From Promethearchaeia archaeon (GTDB taxonomy: Archaea > Asgardarchaeota > Lokiarchaeia > Sigyniarchaeales > SOKP01): 44,980 bases of DNA. The DNA is taken from assembly GCA_029856125.1 (NCBI GenBank), contig JAHQWJ010000038.1:1-44980 (forward strand), given 5' to 3'. Of this stretch, positions 35,510 through 44,800 are shown one piece after another. Each line of letters opens with the position of its first letter. Position 1 is the first letter of the stretch. The position numbers and the translations under genes were made by a program. The notes beneath the pieces were generated by a model. The model saw only the letters and a program-made list of their open reading frames with translations. It ran no database searches and was not told the DNA's origin.

Positions 35510-37918
35510 TTGGATTCGCAAACGACTTTTAATGGGTGGCTTCTCGATGTATCCACGTATAGCGAAGGAGTTATCCTCTGGGTAAAAACCGCAAAAGAAC
35601 AGAAAGTAATAAGAATATACCACCAGTTCAATCCCGAATTTTTCGCTGTTCCTAAAGATGGTGTTGGTAATGACTTAAAGAGAATGCAATATATTCTTAC
35701 TCAAAATCAGAATGTAAAGAAAGTCCGTATCTGTGAAAAATATGTGAAACTAGAGGACCAAGAAAAATCGAAAGTTCTTGGTGTCACTGTTGAAAAACCG
35801 TCAGTGTTCAAGAAAACTATTAAAGAAATCAATAAAATAGGATTATTTACGCTATTTAATACGGATCTCCCAATTACTCAGATGTACTTCTATGTCAACG
35901 ACCTTTTCCCTATGTCTTTTTGCTGCTTTAAGATTAAGGTTGAAAATAGCGGCGGGAAGAACAGTAGCTTTTTGCGCCTTGTTTCTATAGATTTACAAGA
36001 CGATAATGAAGAACTTTTCTACGATTTACCTCCTCTAAGAGCCGTCTGGATAGATGTAAAAATTAATTACCAAGGAATTAAGCCATATTATAACGACCCT
36101 ATTTCCTACGCTGAGATCAGTATAGTTCAGAATGACGAAGACAATGTTCCTCGAGCAGATGGGTACAAAAAACAGAAAATAGTAATTGACAAGAGAAATG
36201 AAGCTGAAATTTTAAGGACCATCAGCAAAGTAATTGAACGCCTTAATCCTGATATTATCCTTACGCAAAATGGGGACGAATTCCTCTTCCCTTACTTGGT
36301 TGCCCGAGCTTCGGAGAATCGAATAACAAAGGAATTCTACTTATCCCGAGATAAGAAACCATTGGCAAAGTGCATCTTCGATCTTTCGGGAGGTTCAGAC
36401 CACTATATGTCCTATGGTGTCATTAGACGGCGTTCAAGAACCCAAGTGTATTTAAGTGGTAGATTTCACTTAGACACGACCACTTATGCCAGTCTTCACT
36501 TTTCTGAAGGTAATATTCCCGGAGTTATTGAAGTTGCCCGTATATCGAGAATTACACTTCAAAGATTAAGTCGTATAACCATCGGGGGAGCGCTTCAATC
36601 AATACAATATTATTACGCTTACAAGCTTGGCCATTTAATTCCTCCATTCAAGAAAAATCCTGAAGGTTTCAGCACTGGAATGGATTTAATAAAAAGCGAC
36701 CGTGGTGGTCACATCTTTGAACCAATAATTGGAGTGTTTGACCAAGTAGTAGAGCTAGATTTTTCCTCAATGTATCCTTCTTTAATGGCCACCTTTAACA
36801 TCTCATCAGAGACTATAAATTGTAAGTGCTGTAAAGACGATGGCACTGGTATAAAGGTTCCGGGATTGGATTTTCATATCTGCACAAAAAGGGAAGGTAT
36901 TATATCAAAATCTATTAGCTTACCACTCAAAAAAAGATTGAAATACAAAGCATATGTGCGCAAAACTGGAAGCGTCCGCTATAACTTCGTTGACATCGCT
37001 CTTAAATGGGTGCTTGTAGTAAGTTTTGGATATTTAGGCTTCAAAAATGCTCGATTTGGAAAGATAGAAGCACATCAGACAGTTTGTGCTTTTTCTCGCG
37101 AGTTTCTCATGCGTTCTGCTGAGATCGCTGAAGAACACGGATGTAGAATTATACATGGAATTGTCGATTCAATATGGTTAAAAGACACAAAAAATCGGAA
37201 CCCCGAAGAATTCGAAGAAATAACGAAGGATATTGCCGAAGAGATAACTAGAAGCGTAGGTATTCCAATGAGTTGGGATGGGCGCTACAATGTAATCGTT
37301 TTTCTTCCCTCATGTGCAGAACCAGACATCCCTGCGCTAAGCCATTATTGGGGGATTAAAAGCGACGGAGAAGCAAAGGTACGAGGGATAGAAGTTCGGC
37401 GTAGAGATATACCGAAGATCGTTAAAGACGCTCAATATGCCTTTATAGATGTTTTTCAAGGTGCAAAGACCACTGAAGAATTTAAGCGAAGAATCTCAAA
37501 AGCCAAGAGCGTGCTCTACCACTACATTGACAAGATAGAGACAGGTAAAGTTTCGCGAGACGAGTTGACAATACGCCAAAGAATCTCAAGAAAACCGTCG
37601 CAATATAAAGTTAACTCGTATCAAGCTGTTGCGGCAAGACAACTAGAACGATCGGGTGTTGTGGTAACTCCTGGTAAAAATGTTCGGTATATTATACTCA
37701 ATGCCGAAGCTGATCCGGAATTTCCTGAGAAGAAAGTGATTCTCTCAGATCTCTACGACGATAAAAAACATCAATACGATCAAAAGAAATATGTCGAACT
37801 GCTTAAAAGAGCTTTTGAGAGTATTTTTCCTTTCGAATTCCCTGAATTAGATGAATTAGTAAAATCAGATCTCATGAGGAAATCTAATCAGAAGAATTTA
37901 TTTAGTTTTATTGAGTAA
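35510..37918 (+). CDS. B-family DNA polymerase, PolB2 type with degenerate active sites
   Basis: An 802-residue protein starting at TTG, two bases after the previous stop. The whole polymerase-exonuclease fold is recognisable but key residues are changed. Exo I has DVK at 182-184 (the Glu of DIE lost), Exo II is NGDEFLF (254-260; the Asp of NGDNFDF replaced by Leu), so proofreading is very probably absent. Motif A is DFSSMYPS (417-424, intact Asp). Motif B keeps Lys499 but has VVSFG where NSxYG is usual. Motif C is HGIVDS (549-554) rather than YGDTDS: the first Asp is lost, the second (553) kept. A four-Cys cluster lies at 438-458. This matches the inactivated archaeal PolB2 group; residual or no polymerase activity is expected. 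Confidence 0.85.
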   Translation: MDSQTTFNGWLLDVSTYSEGVILWVKTAKEQKVIRIYHQFNPEFFAVPKDGVGNDLKRMQYILTQNQNVKKVRICEKYVKLEDQEKSKVLGVTVEKPSVFKKTIKEINKIGLFTLFNTDLPITQMYFYVNDLFPMSFCCFKIKVENSGGKNSSFLRLVSIDLQDDNEELFYDLPPLRAVWIDVKINYQGIKPYYNDPISYAEISIVQNDEDNVPRADGYKKQKIVIDKRNEAEILRTISKVIERLNPDIILTQNGDEFLFPYLVARASENRITKEFYLSRDKKPLAKCIFDLSGGSDHYMSYGVIRRRSRTQVYLSGRFHLDTTTYASLHFSEGNIPGVIEVARISRITLQRLSRITIGGALQSIQYYYAYKLGHLIPPFKKNPEGFSTGMDLIKSDRGGHIFEPIIGVFDQVVELDFSSMYPSLMATFNISSETINCKCCKDDGTGIKVPGLDFHICTKREGIISKSISLPLKKRLKYKAYVRKTGSVRYNFVDIALKWVLVVSFGYLGFKNARFGKIEAHQTVCAFSREFLMRSAEIAEEHGCRIIHGIVDSIWLKDTKNRNPEEFEEITKDIAEEITRSVGIPMSWDGRYNVIVFLPSCAEPDIPALSHYWGIKSDGEAKVRGIEVRRRDIPKIVKDAQYAFIDVFQGAKTTEEFKRRISKAKSVLYHYIDKIETGKVSRDELTIRQRISRKPSQYKVNSYQAVAARQLERSGVVVTPGKNVRYIILNAEADPEFPEKKVILSDLYDDKKHQYDQKKYVELLKRAFESIFPFEFPELDELVKSDLMRKSNQKNLFSFIE

Positions 37919-38004
37919 ACAATCCGACTTAAAAAAAATCTAACCATAATCTAGCGACATAAATATTTAATAATCCTTTAATAATCTCATTTAAATATGA
38001 TCCG

Positions 38005-38018
38005 CTTAAAATATATAT
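38005..38018 (+). promoter_or_regulatory. TATA box for a probable non-coding transcript
   Basis: CTTAAAATATATAT follows a BRE-like CCG; the expected transcription start is near 38030-38040, just where the structured repeats begin. Confidence 0.5.
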
Positions 38019-38029
38019 TATTCATACCT

Positions 38030-38762
38030 TACGGTGTGGATATCGAGAAGTAGTATTAACTCTCAATGATATAACCAATTCGAATACCTCTGGTATAAAA
38101 AATTGGTAAAACTTTCTTTCCTTAACGGAAAGATTATATTTTCGGATATAGATTTGGTTCATTGGTTTTCGGATTAATGATTAAAAAAGTTGCTCATTGA
38201 GACATTTTATATGAAAATATAGAATGAAATACTAGCAATGAGCCTTCGGGCATATTTGCATTTTCTCATATCATGCTTGAATTCATGATCATCGGAAAAG
38301 ATATAGCAACCTCATGAGATGCTACCGAATGTTATCCTAACGGGTACACCATTTCGGTAAATCGAGCTATGCTAGCAATTTCGATTAAATCTCCGGAGTG
38401 ATTCTGACAGGAGGTTTTACAACCAATTGTTTGAATGCATTGAATGAGGACTTTCCTTACATCGTAAGGAATGGCAATATCTCGCAACAAATTCCTCCGG
38501 GGATTTAATTGCTTATTCCTTCGGGTCATGCCTGATTGTGTGATTATAGGAAAAGGTATCGCAATCAATGTCATGCTACCAATTGAAATACTTAACGGTA
38601 TTGAAATTGGAAAAACATACTTCTTTGGAAGTGTGAATATATCTTCAGATAAGGATTAAACGATTAGTTTCCGAACTTATTGAATGATCTTGTATAACAT
38701 TGACACAATACCACGCAAAAACCCTTCGGGTACTCATTGCAACTTCTTGAACCTTTTTTTTT
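38030..38762 (+). ncRNA. predicted large structured RNA of about 0.73 kb
   Basis: The 918-base gap after PolB2 has no credible gene. It holds a TATA box, a series of strong hairpins and a T9 terminator. Examples: ATTTTATAT/ATATAGAAT (38204-38225) closed by a GAAA tetraloop; GCTCATTG (38192-38199) pairing with CAATGAGC (38236-38243); TTCCTTAC/GTAAGGAA (38453-38471) with loop ATC; AAATTCC/GGGATTT (38489-38506) with a TCCG loop; CATACTTC/GAAGTGTG (about 38617-38636). CCTTCGGG occurs at about 38243, 38518 and 38722. The whole is clearly richer in G and C than neighbouring gaps. The 5' end is inferred from the TATA box. No known family was recognised; RNase P, SRP and group II features were not found. 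The call rests on hand-folded stems only. Confidence 0.55.
38754..38762 (+). terminator. T9 terminator of the predicted RNA
   Basis: Nine T follow GAACC at the end of the repeat region; no plus-strand gene follows within 1.4 kb. Confidence 0.5.
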
Positions 38763-38811
38763 GAAACGAATAAACAATTACAAGTTCTATTACTTAGCCT
38801 TGTTAATTTGC

Positions 38812-38820
38812 AAAAAAAAA
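38812..38820 (-). terminator. T9 terminator of the GyrI-like gene
   Basis: Nine T on the minus strand about 17 bases past the stop at 38837; it faces the terminator of the predicted RNA, as expected for convergent units. Confidence 0.5.
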
Positions 38821-38836
38821 GATTATGAAAAATTAA

Positions 38837-39460
38837 TTATTTAAAAGGTTGTCTTATAACAGTTTTCATAGTTGCAGGATTAGCTTTTCTTGGATCACTT
38901 AAATAGATTTCATGGTGTTTGGTTTTCAATCCGTCAAGCTTGCCTCCTTCTTTCTGAACGAAATCATGCACTTTTTGAACGGTTGGTCCTTCTTCCGAAT
39001 AAGGACCTACATGCATAATTTGAGCCGCTTTACCTTCTTTATATTTTTCAAGTCTAAGTTTAGGAAGCAATTCTGAAAGTTCAGGCTTCTTCTTTTTAGT
39101 TATTGATATTGCTTCATTTATCATATCTTGAGTAATCCAATCTGGTTGCATTATCATCATAGTCCATTTCCACTTATCACGATTTCCGTCTATGAAATCT
39201 TCCATGTTGTCAGCCCACCATAGTCCTTCTAAAGGAGGAACGACGTAATCTTTCCCTATTGCCTTACTTAAGAATTTTGTTTTGAAAGCGATAGGATAGA
39301 GTACTGCTAGAGCGTCTTGATACTCTTTCGAATCGCCTGGTGATCCCATTCCATCAATCATCAAGAACTGCATTTCTGGTACATCTATTAGGACTACTTC
39401 CTTTGGACTTGGTTGGTAAATTTCCTTCATAGATTTCTTGAAATCTATTTTAATCGGCAT
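38837..39460 (-). CDS. GyrI-like small-molecule-binding protein
   Basis: A 207-residue protein. The C-terminal half is a SHS2/GyrI-like effector-binding fold: KAAQIMHVGPYSEEGPTVQK (about 154-173) and a final KTKHHEIYLSDPRK with the typical Tyr-Leu-Asp/Ser-Pro ending (PATMKTVIRQP). The N-terminal half belongs to the same family, with VPEMQFLMIDGMGSPG opening. Relatives bind drugs or cationic compounds and are sometimes fused to regulators; this one has no DNA-binding domain. It could be a stand-alone binding or detoxification protein. Single-gene unit. Confidence 0.8.
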   Translation of the reverse strand: MPIKIDFKKSMKEIYQPSPKEVVLIDVPEMQFLMIDGMGSPGDSKEYQDALAVLYPIAFKTKFLSKAIGKDYVVPPLEGLWWADNMEDFIDGNRDKWKWTMMIMQPDWITQDMINEAISITKKKKPELSELLPKLRLEKYKEGKAAQIMHVGPYSEEGPTVQKVHDFVQKEGGKLDGLKTKHHEIYLSDPRKANPATMKTVIRQPFK

Positions 39461-39515
39461 GATGTTTTCACTTTCTTATTAAATTAAAAAAAAAGAAAAT
39501 TGTTTTTTTGTTAAA

Positions 39516-40061
39516 TTAGAGAATATAAGGAATCAGAAAGAAGTCTAAAAAGATTGCTACTAAACATATAAATTCCATTATAACCCATAAATTTCTTTTT
39601 ATGCTCCTTAATCCTTTAAAAGATTTCCCTGAATAACTAATTGTATTGTAAATTATAATCATTATCCATGCAACTACCAAAAAAACGATAGGGAGTAATA
39701 GTGCGTATAATAGATGTCCGATAAAGTCTAATAAGTACACGTACCCTAAGATTGAAAATGCGATTATAACTAAAGTAAAACCCATACCAAATGTATATTC
39801 TGCGAAGCTCACGAATCTATTTACTTTGATTTCATCAAAATCTTCTAATTTTAACTCAAACGCCGCCCTTGAATTTGCAGAAACAGAGTTTACAAACAAA
39901 ATAAACGAGACCATTAATAAGAAAGTAACAGTAACAATTCCTCTTGTTGGAGGTACTTGCCAAATTAACGCTAGAATAGTTAGAGTCGCAGCAATCATGG
40001 TAGTACTAAGAACTATCCAATCCCTTACATTTAAAATAGTGTTTTGGCTATTTTCTTCCAT
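39516..40061 (-). CDS. small multi-pass membrane protein of unknown function
   Basis: A protein of 181 residues from the ATG at 40061; a TTG nine bases upstream is less likely. Four to five hydrophobic helices (WIVLSTTMIAATLTILALIW; VTFLLMVSFILFVNSV; TLVIIAFSILGYVYLL; LLPIVFLVVAWIMIII; FICLVAIFLDFFLI) and short charged loops. No transporter motif is visible. It is divergent from the TBP-like gene and shares its promoter region. Confidence 0.6.
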   Translation of the reverse strand: MEENSQNTILNVRDWIVLSTTMIAATLTILALIWQVPPTRGIVTVTFLLMVSFILFVNSVSANSRAAFELKLEDFDEIKVNRFVSFAEYTFGMGFTLVIIAFSILGYVYLLDFIGHLLYALLLPIVFLVVAWIMIIIYNTISYSGKSFKGLRSIKRNLWVIMEFICLVAIFLDFFLIPYIL

Positions 40062-40209
40062 CTTACTCAATATGAATGTTGTTTATGTTTAATTTATGTT
40101 TTGAAATAATTATTATAAAATTTCTCTTTTTCATCAAAAATTGTTAATTAATTGTAGTTTTCTTGACTTTTTTGAATTTGTTCAATTAATTGTTCAGAAA
40201 ATTATTCAA

Positions 40210-40220
40210 TATATTTATAA
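40210..40220 (+). promoter_or_regulatory. TATA box and Shine-Dalgarno for the TBP-like gene
   Basis: ATATTTATAAA lies about 40-50 bases before the ATG at 40259; AAGGTG at 40246-40251 is a good ribosome-binding site 7 bases ahead. Confidence 0.5.
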
Positions 40221-40258
40221 ATGAATATTTCATATTAATGATAAGAAGGTGACTAATA

Positions 40259-41218
40259 ATGGAAATAATAAATGAAAAAGATAGAAAAAAATTGATTTTA
40301 GAATCACAAAAATATGGAGGTATAAGCCTACGGCGTCAAAAGTTAAGGGTGCATAAGAATGGGGCAAAATTTCCTATTAGCAAAGCATATATTGATGACG
40401 AACTCTTAGATCCGGAAATTTCCTACACTCTAATTTTGATACCTGAAGTCAAAATCGCTGACCAAACTATAGTCTCACTAACTTTTTTTAAAAGAAGGAG
40501 CGGCCCTCTTATCTACTATTATTATCCTGAGAATTCTTTAAATGCGACAGAAAAGGCTAGTATAATGGATATTATGGTTCAAGTATCTAATGAAAAATAC
40601 TTTATTCACCAATCGAGTAATCTATCTTCATTAAATTATTATTTTGAAATTCACTCTGATTGGGCTCGTGGGAAGAAGGAGATGTTAATGATTAGTGTTA
40701 TCCTCAATACGAAAATCACTAAATCAATTGAAGACATAATTCTTTCGATTTGTATCGATTTTGAAACCGATTTAACATCTATCAAAGATATCTACAAAGC
40801 ATTATATGATAAAGATTTAGACTCATTTTCCGATGAAGAACAATCGGATATAGAAAAAATCAGTAGAATTCTGCGTACGAAAATAAAAGAATTACTTAAA
40901 AAAATAAGAAAATTAGACAGTCAAAAGTTTACTAAGGTTATATTCAGAGGTTCAATGGAAATTGAAAAGAAATTAGACCTAACTGAAATTGCTCAAGGAA
41001 TTCAAGATGCTGAGTTCAATCCAGAGAAGTTTCCGGGGTTAATTATGAAAATTGAGAAACCAAACGCTACAATTCTTATGTTTTCTGATGGTAAATTGAT
41101 GATAACCGATTTGGAAAATCCATCCAAAGTTGATCAAGTGGTTGATATTATTATGGAAAAACTTAAGAACATAGGTATTATAATACCTAAACCAGAAATT
41201 ACAATAGAAAGTACATAA
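40259..41218 (+). CDS. protein with a single C-terminal TBP-like lobe
   Basis: A 319-residue protein. Residues about 225-305 read like one half of a TATA-binding protein: VIFRGSMEIEKKLDLTEIAQ, AEFNPEKFPGLIMKIEKPNA, TILMFSDGKLMITDLENPSK, then a helix. These correspond to the TBP block YNPEQFPGL..R...P, ..L.FSSGK...TG and the following helix. In normal TBP two such lobes form a saddle; here there is only one, so DNA binding would need a dimer or the lobe has another use. Residues 1-220 form an unrecognised domain with YYYYPENSLN and WARGKKEMLMISVIL. A longin- or roadblock-like fold there is only a guess. Single gene with a clear promoter. Confidence 0.7.
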   Translation: MEIINEKDRKKLILESQKYGGISLRRQKLRVHKNGAKFPISKAYIDDELLDPEISYTLILIPEVKIADQTIVSLTFFKRRSGPLIYYYYPENSLNATEKASIMDIMVQVSNEKYFIHQSSNLSSLNYYFEIHSDWARGKKEMLMISVILNTKITKSIEDIILSICIDFETDLTSIKDIYKALYDKDLDSFSDEEQSDIEKISRILRTKIKELLKKIRKLDSQKFTKVIFRGSMEIEKKLDLTEIAQGIQDAEFNPEKFPGLIMKIEKPNATILMFSDGKLMITDLENPSKVDQVVDIIMEKLKNIGIIIPKPEITIEST

Positions 41219-41388
41219 TAATTAGTTATGATTTAATTAACACTAAAAAAATCAGCATCTTTTTTCTCTCACTATATTGTTAAAAATTAAATTATGATCT
41301 CTCGCTTTCTACTATCCTTTTTAGATGTTATTTTTAGAAAACTAACAGCCCGTATTAGTTTATTATTGTTTCGCGTTAAAATTAAATT

Positions 41389-41571
41389 ATGTCATCAAAA
41401 ATTGTTTCTTATTTTGATTGGGATCGTTCAATAAATCCTCCGGTTCCCACATCTGGTTTTAACACTTCAGCAAAATTAAAGAGTACGAAAAAAACCAATT
41501 TAAATTCAATTGGAATGAGTGATGATGACTTTAAGCAACAACTAAAGAAATGGAAGAACAGAAACTTTTAA
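41389..41571 (+). CDS. small protein, paralogue A
   Basis: A 60-residue protein (MSSKIVSYFDWDRS...) sharing with the gene at 41731 a YFDW/SFDW block near residue 8-11 and a C-terminal LNSIGM....FKQQLKKWKNRNF. The conserved ending looks like an amphipathic helix with W and basic residues. Acceptance as a gene rests on the paralogue; no function is known. No membrane segment. The segment between the two copies is AT-rich. Confidence 0.55.
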   Translation: MSSKIVSYFDWDRSINPPVPTSGFNTSAKLKSTKKTNLNSIGMSDDDFKQQLKKWKNRNF

Positions 41572-41674
41572 AAATTCCTTTAAATTAGCAATTTTTGCAA
41601 TTTTACATTTTAATTCGACTTTTTTTAACAATTTCGATCTATAGGTACGAATTATCCTTAACAATCTAAAGGGA

Positions 41675-41684
41675 TTTAAATATA
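41675..41684 (+). promoter_or_regulatory. TATA box of small paralogue B
   Basis: TTTAAATATA; a start site about 25 bases downstream (near 41705) would exclude the ATG at 41692 and supports the start at 41731. Confidence 0.45.
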
Positions 41685-41730
41685 TTTTTTTATGTCCTTT
41701 ACAAATAAGTACAATTTTAATCGATGTAAA

Positions 41731-41886
41731 ATGTCAAGATCAAGTTCTTCTTTTGATTGGGAATTATCATTTCATAATTCCGATAAAAAAGTGAGGATGG
41801 AGTTAGATACACTAAATTCAATTGGAATACCAATTAGTAAATACAAACAATTTCTAAAAGAATGGAAAGAGAAAAATTTATCCTGA
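41731..41886 (+). CDS. small protein, paralogue B
   Basis: A 51-residue protein (MSRSSSSFDWELS...). The ATG at 41731 is preferred to one at 41692 because it aligns with the start of paralogue A and fits the TATA box. Shared features: (S)FDW[DE], a middle spacer, and LDTLNSIGIPISKYKQFLKEW, then a short basic end. The duplicated arrangement argues for a real coding gene family. Confidence 0.55.
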   Translation: MSRSSSSFDWELSFHNSDKKVRMELDTLNSIGIPISKYKQFLKEWKEKNLS

Positions 41887-41893
41887 AGTAGTC

Positions 41894-44800
41894 TTATGTA
41901 ACAATCTCAGTGAAGTATAAAACAACAAGTAATACCACCCAAATAATCGTTAGAGTTATTAACAGTATCGTAGTATAAAACCTCCACTTTATTGAAATCT
42001 TCTGTTTTTTTTCAATTCTGTAAATATATATTGCAAGTATTGCTCCTAATATAATTATTGAAGATATTATCAGAATTATTCCAAAAATAATTGAAGTTAT
42101 ATATGGTAATATCAAAGCAAATACGAATACGGTAAAACTTATCCAAAGTGTGATAAAACGCTGCATTCTTTGTTTAAAAACTTGATCTAGGTCATCTGTT
42201 TTCTTGGTTGGGAGCAAAGAGATTAAAATTCCTGAAGTCGCTAGACCTGAGAGAGCCGCGTGATCCCATCTTAACAAACCTAAAACAATGTTGGAGAAGA
42301 GCTCTCCTACTAATATACCTGCAATCAAGCAAAAAATAATTCCTATTATTTTAAAGTGCTTTTTTAAGAAATTGAGAGTAGAATAATAGAAACTTAGAAG
42401 GAAATTTTTGAGTTTAATAAGAGCAAATCGTAAATTATCTATAATATTATCTAAGAATCTTTTCAATTCTTCTAGCATAAAAATAAACAAGTATAACATC
42501 GCCCCTACTAATATCCAAGAGAAACTCCATCCATTTGAAGTTAAATTAAGAGTAATTAAGCTTAGTAGCAAGAACATTAATACAGAATATAAGAAGGAAA
42601 GGAATTTGCTGCGTTTAAAAGGTTTGAATAGAGCTAAATTTATTATCATAAAAATGAATAGAGATAGGCACAAGTTTAAAATTAGATTCGGATTAATAAT
42701 AAATTCTAATGTAATAAAAATATCTAATGATAGAAGAGTTTCAATAAAGATAAAACTGGAAATCCTGAGTAAATTTCTTGTCTTATCACTTACAACTTTA
42801 ATATATTTGTCAACGAAGGTTAAAATTAGTAAGATAATAAACGATAGTATCAATAAGTTAAACGAAATATAATAATCTGGATTAATATAATATAAAGGCC
42901 ATGTGATTAAATCTAAGTAGACGATTAGAATTAGACCTTTATTAATCCTTGATGTGTTGGAACTGATAAAATCCCATTCTGATATTAACCGAGATAAGTA
43001 TGCGATTTGTATTATGAAAAGTATTATAGTGATAGGTATTAGATGTGGGAAAAACAATGAAATCCAATCAATGTAGAATAAGATCGAGAAACCTATCATA
43101 ACGATCCACGAAGTGATGATAAAAAACTTCGAGGTTTTCTTTAAAAACTTTAACAAAAACTTATCTAACAAACCAAACAAATGGGTTAGAATACTTAAAA
43201 TCAAAATAGCTATATGGATTTCTACAAATGGGGTCAACGAATTAAAGATGCTGACTATTAGAAAAACATATAAACCTATCCCTAAGTAATTCTGCCTATT
43301 AGTTTTCCATTTTCCAAACATTTCAAGCTTTTCAGGATTCAATTTACTCCTAATATTGAAATACGAGATGTTAGTGTAGAATTGCAGTGATAAAAATATC
43401 AAAATTATATAGAAAAATGAAGTTATTGAAAAACCATATAAATAAATTAAAATCAGAGAAAGAACCCAAGAGCTATTAAAAAAACTTAAACAGTGGACAA
43501 TATCCATATACCCTGCTTTTAAACGCTTTATACCGTAAATTTCTAATATGCTGATTAAGAATAGAATAATCTGAGAAAATAGCAGACTTTCGAAAAATCC
43601 AAAAAATAATCCAAAGAGTCCGAGAAACACGAATGAAGTCTCTAAGTAAACGATAAATACTAAACCTGAATAGATTTTCTTTGTCTTTATAACCCATTCC
43701 TCGCTTTTTATAACACCTTTCGATAAGTATATTGTATAAGCGGTTAGTATAGTTTCAGACAGAATAACTAAAGTAATTCTTAAAAAGTCGAGTATTGAGA
43801 ATGTTCCAAAAAGAGAGAACCAGAAAATGCCAAAAAACATTTGGAACGCTATGAAAGTAGAGAATAGTATAATGTTCTTATATTTAATTTCGATAGTGCG
43901 ATTTAAAAAACCATTTAATAGGAACATTAGCAATGAAAAGACAGAAAGAAAGAAACTCAATGAAGGAATTCCAATTAGTAATGGGTTGTAGGCTAGTAAA
44001 AAGTCAGTCAATAATAGAGAAAGGTAAAAACTAATCACCAGAAAGATAATATTCAGTAGAATTGCTTGCAATTGATTTCTAATTTCCTTTATTCTACTAG
44101 CATCGTATTTAGTTATTCCCTCGATATAGTAAGATAGGTAATATAATGTATAGAACTGTAATATCAAAAATATTACTAAATTTAAAACAAATAATGTTGC
44201 ATCATTTCCTGTAAATTGGGCAAAGTAAATTAATCCACCAATCGTAATTACAAGAAATGCTATGATATTTAACAAATAGGTGATCTTTTCTATAGTTCTT
44301 TTTAAAACATGGATGTCTAATAAAGTAGAGAGGAAAAATATGAAAACGGATAACAATATAGCTCCATAAAAGTAAAGGCTAATATCTATTAACTCCTGAA
44401 TCAATCCAAAACTCAACAAGCCAAGTTCAAAATGCGATAATAGCGACAGAATTGAATCAAATTTCTTCATACCGTAATCCTTTTCAGGCATTTGCTCTTC
44501 GATTTTCTTCACAAATACTACTCTTGATACCGAAAAATAAGCAGAGTAAATTAAAAGTGAAAGTAAAACTATGAAATAGAGAAATTGTATGATGTGGAGA
44601 GATTGAAATAATTCTATCAATACTATAAATTGTAAAGTTAATAATGTTAATGCTAGAGGAGATATATACCGTACAATAAAACGGTATTCATATAATGCTG
44701 GCATAATAATAATTAAATTTACAAATACGAATATCGCAGACGCTAAAAAGATAAATTCTGGCAGGAAAATATAAACTAAAAATGATAAGGTAAGCGATGT

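Larger units (their letters stand above)
38026..38762 (+). repeat. three diverged copies of a ~250-base structured unit
   Basis: A two-step hairpin recurs at 38074, 38324 and 38578 (spacing 250 and 254): outer stem CCAATT/AATTGG, CCGAA/TTCGG, CCAATT/AATTGG; inner stem ATACC/GGTAT, TATCC/GGGTA, AATAC/GTATT. The sequences differ but pairing is kept, including A-U to G-C swaps. Copies 2 and 3 also share about 55 aligned bases ahead of it (38272-38326 and 38527-38580), each with GGAAAAG, a GCA...TGC pair and ATGCTACC. Each unit opens with a small hairpin ACC-TTAC-GGT or CCTTCGGG. Confidence 0.55.

Noticed and set aside
38430..38475. Minus-strand GGAAAGTCC, reminiscent of the RNase P P4 element
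   Set aside because: The rest of the RNase P core could not be found on that strand and the promoter and terminator point to plus-strand transcription.
38332..38659. Open frames on both strands inside the structured repeat region (80 and 62 codons)
   Set aside because: The corresponding frames in the other repeat copies contain stop codons, and stem pairing explains the sequence better than coding.
42408..42872. 154-codon plus-strand frame opposite the giant membrane protein
   Set aside because: It is an antisense shadow; its composition follows from the hydrophobic codons of the real gene.
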